DNA of 64,000 nt from Macrophomina tecta (GCA_024180945.1 JAKSGN010000002.1:2108001-2172000); one strand, 5' to 3'. Counted from the stretch's first letter, positions 11,513 to 23,660 are shown. Program-made: numbers and translations. Notes: generated from the letters alone by a model not told the origin.

Positions 11513-12694
11513 TCAATCGTCAAGGGCATAGTACATGTCCCTGAAGATCTGCTGCGTTACTTCCTGCCCTTTCTCTAGCTCCAAGACCCTCCTGCTGAGC
11601 GCCACTTTCTCTTGATGCAGGGTCTCTAGCTCCGCTGCCCATCGTTGCTCCCGCTCCTCCTCCTCCTCCTCCTCCTCCTCCTGCTGCTGCTTCCGCAGCC
11701 TCTCCGTCTCTTCGGCCTTGGCGGCAGCCTTGTCACGTTGCTCCTGCTCCTGCTCCTGGCCACATGCCGGCTGTTTCTTATGCAAGGTTGAGGCAATGGA
11801 TTCTTCCAGGGCCAGGGTCTCGACGGCGTCGGCGCTTTGCTTGTTTGTAAGCGGCGCCGGGGGCTTCCTGTCCTCTTCATCAAGAGCTTCTAGTTTGGCG
11901 AGGCGGCAGCGAAGGAAGCCATTTTCTTCCTTCATGTGCAGACTCTCTCTGCGCATTGTCTGCATCTGCTCTTCCAGGACCGCGAGGCGGGCAGCAAGGC
12001 TGTCGGGGCTCACTGGGTGCTTTTCAGGCAGTGGCATGTGGGGCGGAGGACGGCGCGGCGGCGGGGATGCGGAGCGATGGCGCTCCGGCGGTTGCCTGTG
12101 CGGATGGATGGGCGGAAACCTATCCCAGTCACTGGAGGGGGGGAAGATATGCCGCTGCACAGGCGACTGCGGATACTCGCGGTGATGCCTTTCGCTCGGC
12201 GGGGTTGGCGAGCGATACCTCTTGTCGGGCCCCGGGCTCGGAAAGCGATGCGGGCCGTCAGGGAGCCAGGGCGAGGCTTGCGGGGTTGGATGGTTGTTGT
12301 TCCGCAGACGCACGCTGTTCTTGAAGTATGGATTGAGCGAGCAGACATTGGCGCTGGCGCGGCATTTGGCGCAGACGTGCGTCTTGAAGCCGTACCGGCG
12401 CATGGCCTCTCGCGTGTAGACCCGGCACTGGCGTGGCAGGCCGGCCTGCACGCACTGCTCGCAGGCGGTGGGAGAGGGCTCGCCTTCCTCCGTCTCCATG
12501 ATCCTGCCCACGTGTGTCCAATTCATCTTCATGGCGGGCTGCATGCGATCCCACTCGGCCTCGGGGACGGTCCACCATTCTTGGGTTGCGGTAGGGCGGC
12601 GCCGTTCCTGGGTCTTGCGGCGCTTCGGGGGAAAAAGAGGACTGTGGTCGTCGGAGGGCGCGTAGTCGTCGGAGTAGGAGCGCTTGGGTGGCAT
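11513..12694 (-). CDS. Uncharacterised six-cysteine protein with Glu-rich coiled coil
   Basis: Intron-free ORF of 393 residues from ATG (12692-12694) to TGA (11513-11515). Residues 20-35 are a basic, NLS-like stretch (PPKRRKTQERRR). A central module near residues 75-125 has the spacing C-x2-C-x8-C-x17-C-x2-C-x6-C (for example CEQC and CAKC), which resembles the small cysteine module of fungal proteins annotated DUF3716; that match is from memory and unverified. A Pro/Arg/His-rich linker follows. The C-terminal third (from about 235) is rich in Glu, Gln, Lys and Leu, including an eight-glutamate run encoded by CTC-type triplets near 11655-11690, and is probably a coiled coil. These parts suggest a nuclear protein that binds metal and oligomerises, but no function can be assigned. 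No gene neighbour informs its role. Confidence 0.8.
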   Translation of the reverse strand: MPPKRSYSDDYAPSDDHSPLFPPKRRKTQERRRPTATQEWWTVPEAEWDRMQPAMKMNWTHVGRIMETEEGEPSPTACEQCVQAGLPRQCRVYTREAMRRYGFKTHVCAKCRASANVCSLNPYFKNSVRLRNNNHPTPQASPWLPDGPHRFPSPGPDKRYRSPTPPSERHHREYPQSPVQRHIFPPSSDWDRFPPIHPHRQPPERHRSASPPPRRPPPHMPLPEKHPVSPDSLAARLAVLEEQMQTMRRESLHMKEENGFLRCRLAKLEALDEEDRKPPAPLTNKQSADAVETLALEESIASTLHKKQPACGQEQEQEQRDKAAAKAEETERLRKQQQEEEEEEEEEREQRWAAELETLHQEKVALSRRVLELEKGQEVTQQIFRDMYYALDD

Positions 12695-14510
12695 GGCTTG
12701 GGCGAACGGGCGCGGTGTGATGACTGGGTCCGGGAGTTGGGCGTTGCTGGACGGTGTGGAGCGGTATCATGGAGGGCGGGCCAGAGGAGTGAGCGGGCCT
12801 GCGCAGGCAGCTGTTAGAGGCAGGGTAGTGCAGCGTAAGCGATGCAGCGCGAAATTACTCGCTCTGCCGTCCATCGTATCGCGCGGCCGCAGGAAGGCGT
12901 TTCCAATGTCGTCTCGCACGCAGCGGCACGCGGGAACTCGGCGGCAAAAGAGAGGGCTCAAAATAAATCCTGGCCAGGGCTTTGCAGCGGTCGACGCACA
13001 CCGAGCGGCACCGGCCAAAGTGTGGTCGCATATGAATCCCCCCGTGCCCGACTTGGCCTGCCTCCAGATCCCACAAGGACCTTTGCGCTCTGGGGCAATT
13101 GCCACGGGCCACTGCTTGAGCACCTTGACGGAACTACTGGCCATTTGGCTCCTCCAGTTGCACAGAGCGGCAGTCTCACCGAAAAGCGAGCAGAATGGAG
13201 TCTTATCGATAAGGAAACCAGGTGCCAGTGCTCCGGAACTCGGCCATCCCGCCCTCGCTCTTGCCCCTGCGCGTCCACACTGGTGCTGACCCATTTCGTC
13301 TTGCAGGTGTATGTCTGGGGGCATGCCATCGGTTAGCCTGATGGGCTTTTGGCTTCTGCTATACCCCCAAAAGTGAGTTCGGTTTGGCTATACGCATGGC
13401 ATTGGCTCACCTGAAATTCATTGGACGGTATTTCGGGGTGTTGTGAGTAGGTGTCCTAGTCCCAAACGCCTCGCCTCCATCCGCTCTTTGGCTCTGGCCG
13501 TAATATGCTTTGTCGTCTAAGTCTTATCATACCAGTGACCAAGTACCCGTACAGATCTTAACAAGCACGGCTGCTACACCAAGCCCGCCTCGCTTCTCCG
13601 GATCGCCCAGCGAGAACGAAGGCTGGCCAGAGTTACCTCTATGCCTGCCGCCCCGTCTTTGGCATTAGTCGCTCTTTCCACTAACTGACATTCACCCCAA
13701 GTCTTCTGGATTTCGGAGCGTATTTCCTATTCCAGGAGGACAACTGCATTTCCCGTTTCATGAGGTCGGGTAACTCTTGACGCACACAAATACCAACCGT
13801 ACGGTTTGACTGCGCTCACTCTACTCTATATGCACCTCAGCCCCAGGTCGAATCCCGGATGTTGCGGGGAGTTTTTGGGGGTTTGCCATTTGGGTATTTC
13901 GGCCCATAGTCAGTGACGAGCCCAAATTTGACATTACCAGACAGCCAAGGTTCAGAGCGAATAGGAGCATCGCACAACCTCGTGGTGTTTCCAGGATCGT
14001 CTGAGCTGCCGGCCCCACAACATCGCACATGTAGCTTGTGCATTTAGCGAGGGAGAGGAAGAAGACACTGAGGTACAGTTATTCTCCACATTCCGAGGAC
14101 CATTTCTCAGCATAGGAAAAGGTGCTGCGTTGACTAACGACGATCATCAAACAAAACTTCACATCATCTGAACAGTAGGAGCCCTCGTAAAGCGTTCCAG
14201 TGCGACGATACTCTGCCCTTGCCTGGGACGCTCCGTACTGAGGTAAACAATAAGATTCTCAATCGAGCATTCAGCGCCACGCGGAAGCTGACACTCCAGG
14301 ACCCATATTCAGTTCGAGTTTCCAGAGACGTTCGACCACTCGCATATTCGATTGTAGAAAGAAGAATGGCTCGTAATCGTCATCGGTTCCAGCATGGTGG
14401 GCAGGAGCCTACAGCTTCTCCTTGGCTTCCTCGGATAAGCTTACGAAGAAAATCCTTCCACCTCTCCCTCGATCATCGTCATTGACGCACGCCACGAGTA
14501 AAAAAAAGAC
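12695..14510. other. Intergenic region, no intact gene seen
   Basis: Upstream flank of the 393-residue gene and upstream flank of the decayed monooxygenase. Short overlapping ORFs around 12.8-13.3 kb on both strands have no recognisable motif. Nothing else supportable is visible. Confidence 0.45.
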
Positions 14511-16106
14511 TCAAGTCCCTGTCATTTGGTCGACACCCCAGCACCACCCCAAGATCCGAGCGGCCCTCTTCTTCTCCCGCAGCATCGAGATCTTCCACCA
14601 ACGCGGGCTCGAACCGTCCTTCCACGACGCGCCGGCCAAATCCTTCGACCTGGATGCCGGCATGCTCATGACCACATCCGTCAACGGCGGCTGCGTGCTC
14701 GCCCACCTACAGGGGTCGGACCCGGCCCGGGCCGCCCTCTTCACGCATTGCCACCGCCTCTGGCTTACGCAGAACATGTAGAAGCCCTGGGTACGCGACC
14801 GCGCGACCGCCGCCAGTGCCGCCCAGCGCTTCGGCGAGTGTGTCCTGCACTACGGGGAAGAAGAAGACGACGTGCTTGTCGTGACCGAGGGCGTCGACGC
14901 GGGTGAACGTCACAAATACCGCGCCCGCTACCTCGTCGCCTGCGACGGAAACCGCAGCCCCGCTCGCCGAAAGGAAGGCATCGAGTGGAGCGGTCACCGC
15001 GTGCTTTCGTCCAACATCTCCATCTACTTTCGCGCGGACCTGGCGCTTTTCTTGGACACATGGGCGAAGTACGGCACTGTGTACATCTTCAACTCGAACA
15101 TCCATGCCGGGTGACGGCTGGGTCCCCGGTCGTTTTGCGGGCGGAAGGGGGAAAGGGTGGATTTGCGCCGGATTCGGTGAACGAGAGGGAGGCGAAGGAG
15201 ATTGTGGGACTGGCTTTCAGGCAAGGGGTGGGAGAAGGGCGAGCACTTCGAGGTCGAAGGGATTTCGTACTTTAACATGGCGGCGCTCAACGCCCATCGT
15301 TACGCCAGCAAAGGCGGGAAGGGGAGGGCCTTTCTGGCTTCGGTTGCGGCACATGTTATGCTGCCAACTGGCGGGATGTGCGGCAATACGGGAGTCCAGG
15401 TGAGTATTGGAGACACTTCGCCCTGCTTTGTCGAAGCGCAGAGGTTTATTCACGCTGAAAGTGCCGGCAGGACGTGTATAACCTTGCATGGAAGCTGGCA
15501 TTTGTTGTCCACAGCAGAGCCTCCGATAGACTGCTTGCAACTTATAGCACGGAGCACCAAGGGGCTGCTGGCTTCGCCGTCGAACAAGCGTACATCCGCT
15601 ATGCCAACCGCGTGAGCAAGGATCCAAAGGCTCCGCACGAGGAAGAGCTTCCAGATGGCACCGTCGAGCTAGGCTACCATTACCCTGACGGGGCCTCAGT
15701 GTGTGAAAGTGACGAAAATGAGATCGAGAAATTTTGGGAGGACCCATACGCTCCGACGGCAACACCGGGATCCAGGCAACCGCACGTCTTTCTTCCTAGG
15801 AATGGCAAGGATCTTTCCACCCTGGACCTCGTGAAAAGGAACTTCGTCATTCTGTCCGTAGAGGCAGGTTCGCCATGGAATGTTGCGGCATCGAAACAAG
15901 ACGTCCCGGTTGATGCTTATGGTGTGTTCGACAGATCAAAGGAGGCGCTCGGCCCCACTGGTAGACTTTCGGAGGTGTGTGGTTTGAAGAAGGGACAGGC
16001 CCTGCTAGTCAGGCCGGATGGTTTCGTTGCTTGGAGGGCCCCAGCTCTTAACCAGGGACATGCAGAACGGTTGAAAGAGGTTCTGGGAGAGGATTCTCCA
16101 TCCTAA
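14511..16106 (+). pseudogene. Decayed FAD-dependent aromatic monooxygenase (phenol hydroxylase/TfdB-like)
   Basis: Residual homology runs from a segment equivalent to the family's ARSMEIF motif (here SRSIEIFHQRGLE) through ...LVACDGNRSPAR (the second FAD motif) and AAHVMLPTGG to the C-terminal thioredoxin-like domain (DVPVDAYGVFD...LVRPDGFVAWR). The N-terminal GxGxxG nucleotide-binding segment is missing. An in-frame TAG lies at 14779-14781 and a TGA at 15112-15114. Between about 15105 and 15235 similarity moves from frame 1 to frame 3 and back, implying two small indels. The normally conserved Gly-Asp before AAH reads Ser-Val (15340-15345). A normal 71-bp intron survives at 15400-15470 (GTGAGT..CAG), joining ...NTGVQ to DVYNLAWKL. 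The exon from 15471 to the TAA at 16106 is intact. Such enzymes hydroxylate phenolic rings using FAD and NAD(P)H; this copy should be non-functional. Confidence 0.8.
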
Positions 16107-18554
16107 ATAAGGGTTAATTCAAACGAGCTCTTCTCGAGCTCTTAAAATCTGTGTATATAGATTCAGTAAAATGGACCTAGACAGCCCGCATGGTGCATTT
16201 TGGGAGAGAGTAGATGCTTTTGCTATCTACAGAGGAAAAATTTCTAGTTATTATTCTATTAAGTTTGACAATGACCAATTCCTGCACTTTTGATTGCCCG
16301 CACGCCATGCAGCACGAATCTCCAGTGACTGTTCTCATGGAGAGAGTGTAAAAGAGTAAGGTCGCTCGTCACGCAGAATATGGATTTCCTCATCTTCAAG
16401 CGTGTCTCACGAAAACTATAGTGGTCGCGGGGATAGAGCAACTGGGGGACATTTCATTGAAGAAACTCATACGAACGTACGAAAACGACTGAGCCAGGAT
16501 TTCGTACTTGACGGGTTGCTGGAAAAGGAACCTGCGGCAATGCTTTCATGGCATGATGAATGCAGGAATGTATATCAAGTTGCCCTCTATCTTTCTGAAA
16601 GCAAAATGTAGCTTTTGAAGCCCTACAGGTGTGGCCATTTTGAGTCTGAACTATGTAGTGGAATAATTTCGAGGTTGACATGTACACATGGACGGATGAT
16701 CGGGGGCAAGCAGTAATCTCTAGAGATAGTGATGTTGTCACATTCTCTTCCCGAGGCTGGAGAGTCACTGCTGAAGCGCAGAACAGATGCACATTACGCA
16801 AGCGTAGCAAGCCTCATAGTGTTTTTGTGGTTCCAGAGCAAGAATATGTAACGCATGCCGGCGCTGTTCTTGCATGGATATGTGAAATTCGCCACAAGGA
16901 ATCTTGGTATAGCTATCATGGAAGCAATAACGCTTACGCATAGGCCCGAGATATCTCCGGGTAAGAATGCTGCCCTCGTGCTCTAAGTGGACCTCCAACT
17001 TGCTTCACGCCTGCGTCAAACATCTGGATTCGGGTTCGTTCCCGAGTGAAACCTCGCATCATCGTCATCACTCGGCTGCCTGGTGTATCCGGACTGTCTA
17101 CTCAACAGAAATTGCCCGGCTGAACTTAGCCTTTGTTCCCGAAGACCTTGCGAACACCACCGAGCAGCCAATCCGCACCCGCGTCTGCATATGCAATTAA
17201 CCGCCGAGCAACCCCGCACCGGGTTCCCTGGAAGTGGTGAGTTATCAACGTCAACAACGTTCACAACCTCAACAACCTCAACCCACATCCCTGTCACCAG
17301 CACACCGTGTAGGACGCACGGCAAACATACGGTGCACAAGAATCCTTCTCGTGCCCCCCCTTTTGTGCCACGCACGGGCTATCCAGGCCACATACTCCCC
17401 TCCGACCAGCAGCGGCTCATCCAGAACATCGGTACAGAAGAGGAGCGGAAGCCTGCGAGAGCCGTTTGCGGGCCAGACCGAGGCAGGATCTCCGAGAGAA
17501 TGCACGCAGAGACATTCCTGGAGGATCAGCATGCCCTCAGCACTAGATCCATCCATAGTCACCTCACGCCATGCAATCAGCAGGCACCCAGCAGGCGCTA
17601 CAGTCTGAAACACCGGCCTTTTGTAGGCACAACTAGGATGTGGGTATCGGCAGGGTTCTATATTTCGTCTACTGTGGAGCCAGAGTTGTTCTTTTATTTT
17701 ATTTTATTTTTCTTTTTATTCTTCAAAAGCGGGTGCAAAGTAACACCATCCCACAGGGCCATTTCGTTGTCGTATTGGCGGGTGTAAAGTATGACAAGAG
17801 TAGCGTGTACGAAAGCGACATCACGTCCAAAGTAGTACTTGTAGTAGCAAGCGGATCTACGTTCTACCGGCACTTCGGTTCCGAGACAGGATAGGAGGCT
17901 ACGTGCCTAATGAGTGGAGCCGAGCACTCACTACCTGTCGCGAGTATTCATAGGTATGAGAGGCAACGAAAATAAGTTAGATTACCTTGTGGGAGTATTG
18001 GCGGGTACCAACTTCGTGCACTTCCACATGAATGAGCAGAGGGAGTTTCCAGGTACTCCGTCAACCAGCGAGCAACAGCCTCCCCGCTCGGCAATGGGGC
18101 CGGCCAGCCAGCCAGCCAACTTATCGCTCGCCCGAATTTTCTGCTGGCCGTAAACGGCGCCATACATGGTGTGGCGCTCTTCTTCTCCCTTCTCTACTCT
18201 TGGGATATGGGGTGCAGGAGGGGCAGGAAGGCGTTGTAGCAGACTGAGACCGCGGTCCCGAGGACTTCCACCCGTTCCCTTCAACACCCGCCCGATTGAA
18301 TAAATCCAATCAATTCTCGAATTCATTCCGGTTAGCCAGGAGGCCAACGCAACGTCGTAGCGGGAGGAAGCTGGTATAGCCGAAGAAGTAAAAAAAAGAA
18401 AAGTAAAAATGCATCGTCTTTCACAGGAAGGGCAGCGAACGATGCGGAATCCGAGCAGAAGGAACGTGATCACGCGAGGCCTGCCCAATCATCATGTCTC
18501 AACCTCGAGACGAGAAGAAACAAGCCGAATAGAAAAAGAAAGGCCCCATCAACG

Positions 18555-18572
18555 AAAAAAAAAAAAAAAAAA
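18555..18572. repeat. Poly(A) tract, 18 bases
   Basis: Uninterrupted A run followed by GAAAAAGG; intergenic. Confidence 0.95.
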
Positions 18573-18838
18573 GAAAAAGGAAGAGACTCGAGGCCTCGAC
18601 GCGCGGCTCTTCGGCCTTCTTACACAGACTTCGGCGCCAGCGACCGTCATCGCCGCTTAAATTTCTCAGCCGCAAGGCAATCCTTCGAACAACTCAAACC
18701 TAAAACCGAACTTCCGAAGGCGGAAGTGAGTTTGAGACAAGAGGACCTGCTGACTGTTCCTCTTAACCCAATTTGACTTTTCGCACTCTTGTCTCCCACT
18801 GCCTCCACCCAACCATCAAAAAAAAAAAAAGAAAAAAA

Positions 18839-18846
18839 TGACGTCA
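18839..18846. promoter_or_regulatory. CRE-like palindrome TGACGTCA
   Basis: Perfect 8-bp match to the ATF/CREB site, lying just after an A-rich tract. There is no confident gene within 2 kb, so its use is unknown. Confidence 0.3.
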
Positions 18847-20810
18847 ACGGAAGAAACTGAGAGATGGCGAACCAGTGGCCCGGGCGTTACTCTCATGGCG
18901 TGACCACTCGAACGTTTCGGAAAGGGCCTGATTTCTGCATCCAGGGGTAAGATGATCAGAAGAAGGCGTTTGCTGGGAGGAAGAGCGGCGGACAGTTCCC
19001 CGGGCCGCCACCCTGGGCCGCGACCACGTACGCCACACCCGGGGCCCGCCCCGCTGGCGAAAGGCCGAAGAGGGTAATATTGCAACTGAAGCCTGCCTGA
19101 AGATGACCGTGTATCTCGGCGGAGAAGTCTCTGGCCGCAGTAGTTGCATGGAAAGGAGGAGCTTATTGGAGAAAAGAGGGGGGGAGGGGAAGCGAGATCA
19201 GTCTTCTTCACTGGTCAATGTGCACAATGACTGTTCGGCGGGTGACCAGGCAGGATGAACGTTGTAGCCGGTCCAGAGTTTGACGGTCATAGAAATTCTT
19301 AGGCGCAGCAGAGTTCAGCCGTCAAGCCGCGGATAGAAGCAAAATCGAGGAGGGACATAGGCGAAAAGTGAAACGAACCATGACAGTTTCAGTTGGGCTG
19401 AGATGCATACGCAGTACGCTAGATCTTGTACTGATGAGCGCAGGAAATGCCACTGAGATATGGCGAAGCTTGTGGAGGTTTACTTATTCTTTCCCACCCC
19501 TCACCACCTGAAACGGGCATTGACTCATGACTGCGAACAGTCGATGTTCATGCGAATCGCAACAAGGCATGGGATGAACCTTGCTCGTCCCCACGTGTCT
19601 CTTCACCCGTTTGTTTCAAGGGTCTCAGAATGTTTATGTAGAGATCAAGCTTTTGGCGATGACGTCCGGGGGCAGACTGTGTGCTCACACTTGCTACCTG
19701 TTGGTGGCTGAATCGGCCACTGCACATGGAAGGGGATAGGAAAACTTCAGAAACATAACCGAATACAGCCCACCAGAGCGTCTGGTGAATCAACGGTGGT
19801 GAAATAGGCAGCGGAGCAACCGTCTTCTTATCCACGGGGCGGCGCAGTGCACAAGACCACTCCGACCGGAGTCTGGTCGGTTCTTCGGTCCGTCCGGTGT
19901 TGATGGCGAGATTTTCCACCTCTTCAACCAACGGAGGGGTAGAAGCGCAGCAAGCAGGGAAGAGGCCAGCAAGAGTCACCAGCACTGTGGGAAAAAGAAA
20001 GCAATGGGGGCCTTGCATTTGCATTGCTTCGACCACAAGTTACTCCACTTCGGAAATCAGGCTCCCACCAACACACCAAGAGAATGGAGAGGAAGAAACG
20101 GCTCACATGCCTGGTGACCTAAGGAAAACTTAGAGTGGATGGCCTAGGCAAACAAGCAAGCAGCAGCTAACTGGGGCTGCGATGCAATGCAATCCTGCCG
20201 GCAGTCAAAAAGTGTATCTCAGTTACACAAATCGCCGATCACGAGATTAACGAGTCCGCTTTTGCTTTTCCCTGCTTTCAACCCCTTCGATACCAGCATG
20301 CACCTGATTCCGTAAACGGATCATCCATGCAGCAACCCTTTTCCAGAGTAGCAAGTAGTGACAACAGATGCAAACTTCATGTGGTGAGAGTACCGCTTTG
20401 CTCTGCCTGTACATATCGCGCTACCGTTGTCTATTGACTCGTCTATATGGTCAATGTGGCTGCGGCATTCACGGCCGCCGCTCTGTGCTGTATCCAGTCT
20501 TGCTTCTCTGTGTCCGCAAGGCGTCCTAAAGTAGCAGCCCGTTAATAATTATACAAAATACACTTGCGAAGGGCAGCCGAGTGACACTACTTCCATAGAC
20601 GCGTGACCTTGACCCGCCCTAACCTGACTGCGCTTTGCCATGTGCTCGCTGCAACCCTTGCAGAATGAGTCCGAGAATGGGTATAGCCGCCGAGAAAAAA
20701 CTGATTCCAACGAAGAGACAAACGAACCCCCACTCGGCTCGGGTAACCCGCGCGAATATCAACAAAGATAATTGACTCGCAAGACTTTTGAACCGCTGCG
20801 TTTGTGATCC

Positions 20811-20828
20811 AAAAAAAAAAAAAAAAAA
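20811..20828. repeat. Poly(A) tract, 18 bases
   Basis: Uninterrupted A run, about 270 bp downstream of the stop codon of the proline/serine-rich gene. Confidence 0.95.
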
Positions 20829-21098
20829 GACTTTTGCGAACTTCTCTTCTTTTTGCGCCCGCTCCGATGGCGGTAACCACCTGTCGAATGCGCCTCTCGT
20901 CTGCCGTGTAAACCGTCTAGATGGCCGCCCATATACAAATGAAATTCGTGTCGTCAAGGACGTTACAGCTGCATGCAGCTGGTAGTAGTAAAAACTAGGG
21001 TGAAAGGTCGTATCCGGTCGTACCTCGTGAATGGTGTAATTGTAAAGTTACAATCGCAACGGAGGTTCAAGAATGCCGAAAGTGGCAAATACGATTAA

Positions 21099-22782
21099 TC
21101 ATCGCGAGCCCGCGCTAACGCCTACCGGCTGCGCCGGACGTCCGAAGAAAGTGCCGGGCGATTTGATGTCGCTAAAGAATTTGACCCAGTTCGCCTTTTT
21201 GGAAGAGCGGTTGTGCGGAAGATTCCGTGCCGCTGCTTGAACCATGGGTCCGACGATGTCTTCATCGCCAAGCTTTGGAAACTGTCCAGGCTTCTTAGGG
21301 TCTTCTAGCGCGGGCAGCGCCATGAGTGGCGGAGGTTCGCTGGGCGTTGGACCAGTAGCGAAGTCGAGTCCATTCTCGGCTGCGCAGACGGCTGCCTCCT
21401 CGTGGAACTTCTTCCATTGGCTGTCCACCTCCGCCCACTTCTGCTCGGTCAGCCGGTACGTCTTGGACGTCACTCCGAAATGTTCGCCGGTGCGGACAAG
21501 GTGCTTGGTGAAGTTTCGACGTGCCAGCTCCCAGTTGGTGAAGAGCTCACGGCACGCGGCGCGGTCACACACCTCTGGCCTGTAAGGCTCAGGTAGAATG
21601 GTGAAATTTGCATGCCCAAGCTTCTCTGCCCACTCGTCTTGCTCATTGTCCTCGTTGCTTATTGTCATTGGCGGAATGTCTGAGCTCGGTACCAATGGAC
21701 TGAGACGCCCATGTCTGAATGAAGCAATAGAAGGTTTCGTAGACAGCGGTGGTGTCTGCGTGTTGGGCGCCTGCGGCGTGCCTAGTGGGCTGTTCATCGC
21801 CGAAAAAGTCGCACTCGAGTCCGCAACGGTGGGCGACTGCAGCGGGGACTGCCAATCCTTCTCTGACAATGCAGTCTGACCGCACATTAATGGCGGGAGT
21901 AAGGGTGTCGACGCGAGTCTTTCGCGATCGATCGGATCCGTCTTCCCATTCGGGCGGAGTATATCAACCGGCTCGGTGGGGGTGCGCTCGTCATCGTGCT
22001 CTACAAACGACCGTGCCGGACTTGGAGGCAGCTCGGTCTGGCTGGTGTTCACAGAGGGTGGAATTACAGACCCGGCAGTCGAGGAAGCACGGCTTGAACG
22101 ACCACCGGACGGGGTGGATGCGCGCGTCGTCTCCCTGGACAGACCAGACGCGGTCCTGCGATCTTTCCACTTGCGCGTGAGAGAGGGAAAACGCTCGCCA
22201 ACACGTGACGAAATGCTTGCAGGAGAATCGCCAGACCTTCGACGCCGGGGCAAAGACCTTGACTCGCCATCATCGCCGAATGGGTTATCGATGAACTCGA
22301 ATGCAGGACTGGCCAGGCTGGAAGTAGAAGTCGACGTCCTGCTGTCGCCGTGCGGGCAACCTTCGGAAACACCTGAAGGCACGTTAGCGAGTGAGGGGAG
22401 AAAAAAAGGTTGCGCCGGGCAACGTACTGCAGAGACACCAAGAGCCGAGCTTGCCCTCGATTTCCTCATCATCGTCGAGGTCGGAGGCGAAAGGGCCTTC
22501 CATGGGATCCTCGGGGAGGCGTGGCAGTTTGCTGGATGAGGTCATGCTGTCGAGATGCTCGTATGAGGATGGTGGGGACGAGGAGAGCGAGGAGAGGGAG
22601 CTGGAGTGGCGGACATGGTCAATGGTGGAAAAGGTCTGGCTCAATGGCGTGGAGCATTCGGAGGCGGAGAAGGACGAGTCGGGGTAGGGTTGGAAGGCGC
22701 GGTCGTCGCAGGTGGGAGAGTCGGCCTGAGGGCTCCTCACGGCGGCCAGCTTGGGGAGCATGAGTGGCTTGATGTTGCGCAT
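21099..22782 (-). CDS. Conserved fungal proline/serine-rich protein of unknown function
   Basis: Two exons: 22782-22428 and 22372-21099, with a 55-bp intron (GTACGT..CTTCAG, branch GCTAAC). The splice restores frame (phase 1) and gives 542 residues. The first three-quarters is disordered, very rich in Ser, Pro and Thr, with acidic patches (DLDDDEEIEG near residue 105) and basic ones (RRRRS). The ordered part, roughly residues 370-470, starts EWAEKLGHANFTILPEPYRP and contains AKH-type and EHFGVTSKTYRLTEQKW elements. This block is, from memory, shared by many ascomycete proteins of unknown role. A late motif, KLGDEDIVGPM, is also typical of that group. No transmembrane segment, enzyme motif or signal peptide is visible. 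It is likely cytoplasmic or nuclear. The upstream flank is GC-rich. Confidence 0.85.
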
Positions 22783-23589
22783 TGTAGTGGGAGGGCGGAT
22801 CGGCGGCTCTGGTGGAGTGCTACCGGGCTCCCATCACCACTTAAATGGAAAGTAACCGGATCGGGGCTCCTCGCGGGCAGGCAGAGGAGCTGGGCATCAA
22901 GCGCTGTATGCAACGCAGTGGCGGAGGCGCGCGGAGGACGAGGGTGGCACGAATTCAAGCAGTCCACGTCGCTGACAGATTTGTTTATGGTGCGCGGCTG
23001 GACGAACCCGGTCAGCAACAGCCGGGGCTGCTAGCGGCACGTGAGACAGCGGCCACAGGCGTCACACTCACCTGGTGCGGACTCAGTCAGGAGCAGCGGC
23101 GAGGCGTCGGCAGGCGCAGAGAGAGCTGGAAGCGGACGCTGGGCAAGACAGCGGGCGGGCAGGCGAGCGAGCGAGCGAACGGGCGGCGGAGCGGGGCGCG
23201 AGGTCGACGGTTGTGAGGAGGACGAAGACAGAAGAAGAGCGAGCAAGCAAGCGAGCGGCACTGTGAGTGGGCGGCGGCGGCGGAGACGGGCGTAGAGGAG
23301 GGGTGGTGGGCACCGACGGGCATTTGTCTAGTGGCAGCTCATGATTAAGTCACGGCTCCCATCACTCGCACTCGCACCGGCGGCATGGGTCGTCAGAAAA
23401 ACGCTGCAGTGCGCACACCCACTTTCTCGCTCTCTCAGCACCGCGGGCGGCCCGCCTGCACATGCGCCAGCGCGCCGCCAGCCAGCGTCAACCCGGCCCT
23501 GCAGCCCTCCACGCCCAGGCCGGACACGCGATGCACGGAGGCCAGCCTCCCCTGCCGGCCTGTCCTGCCCTGGTCCCCAGCACCGCCCG

Positions 23590-23660
23590 AGCCCCAGCGC
23601 CAGCGCCAGCGCCGGCTCCAGCACCAGCTCCAGCACGCCCGCCCGCCAGCCAGCCAGCTC
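23590..23660. repeat. GC-rich hexamer-like tandem repeat
   Basis: Consecutive imperfect GCGCCA/GCTCCA units followed by CCAG-type repeats; coding potential in several frames is a by-product. Confidence 0.6.

Larger units (their letters stand above)
16107..21098. other. Intergenic region, 5 kb, no confident gene
   Basis: Contains AT-richer DNA near 16.1-16.9 kb, a CAAC-rich stretch around 17237-17285, a T-rich (TTTTA-like) block at about 17690-17722, an A18 tract at 18555-18572, an A13+A7 tract at 18818-18838 and an A18 tract at 20811-20828. A perfect CRE-type palindrome TGACGTCA sits at 18839-18846 without an obvious target gene. A minus-strand ORF near 19548-20024 begins with a hydrophobic leader but has no further support (see findings). 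Confidence 0.45.

Noticed and set aside
17083..17787. 234-codon plus-strand ORF
   Set aside because: Composition is low in structure, it ends in a poly-Phe stretch from a T-rich block and has no recognisable motif.
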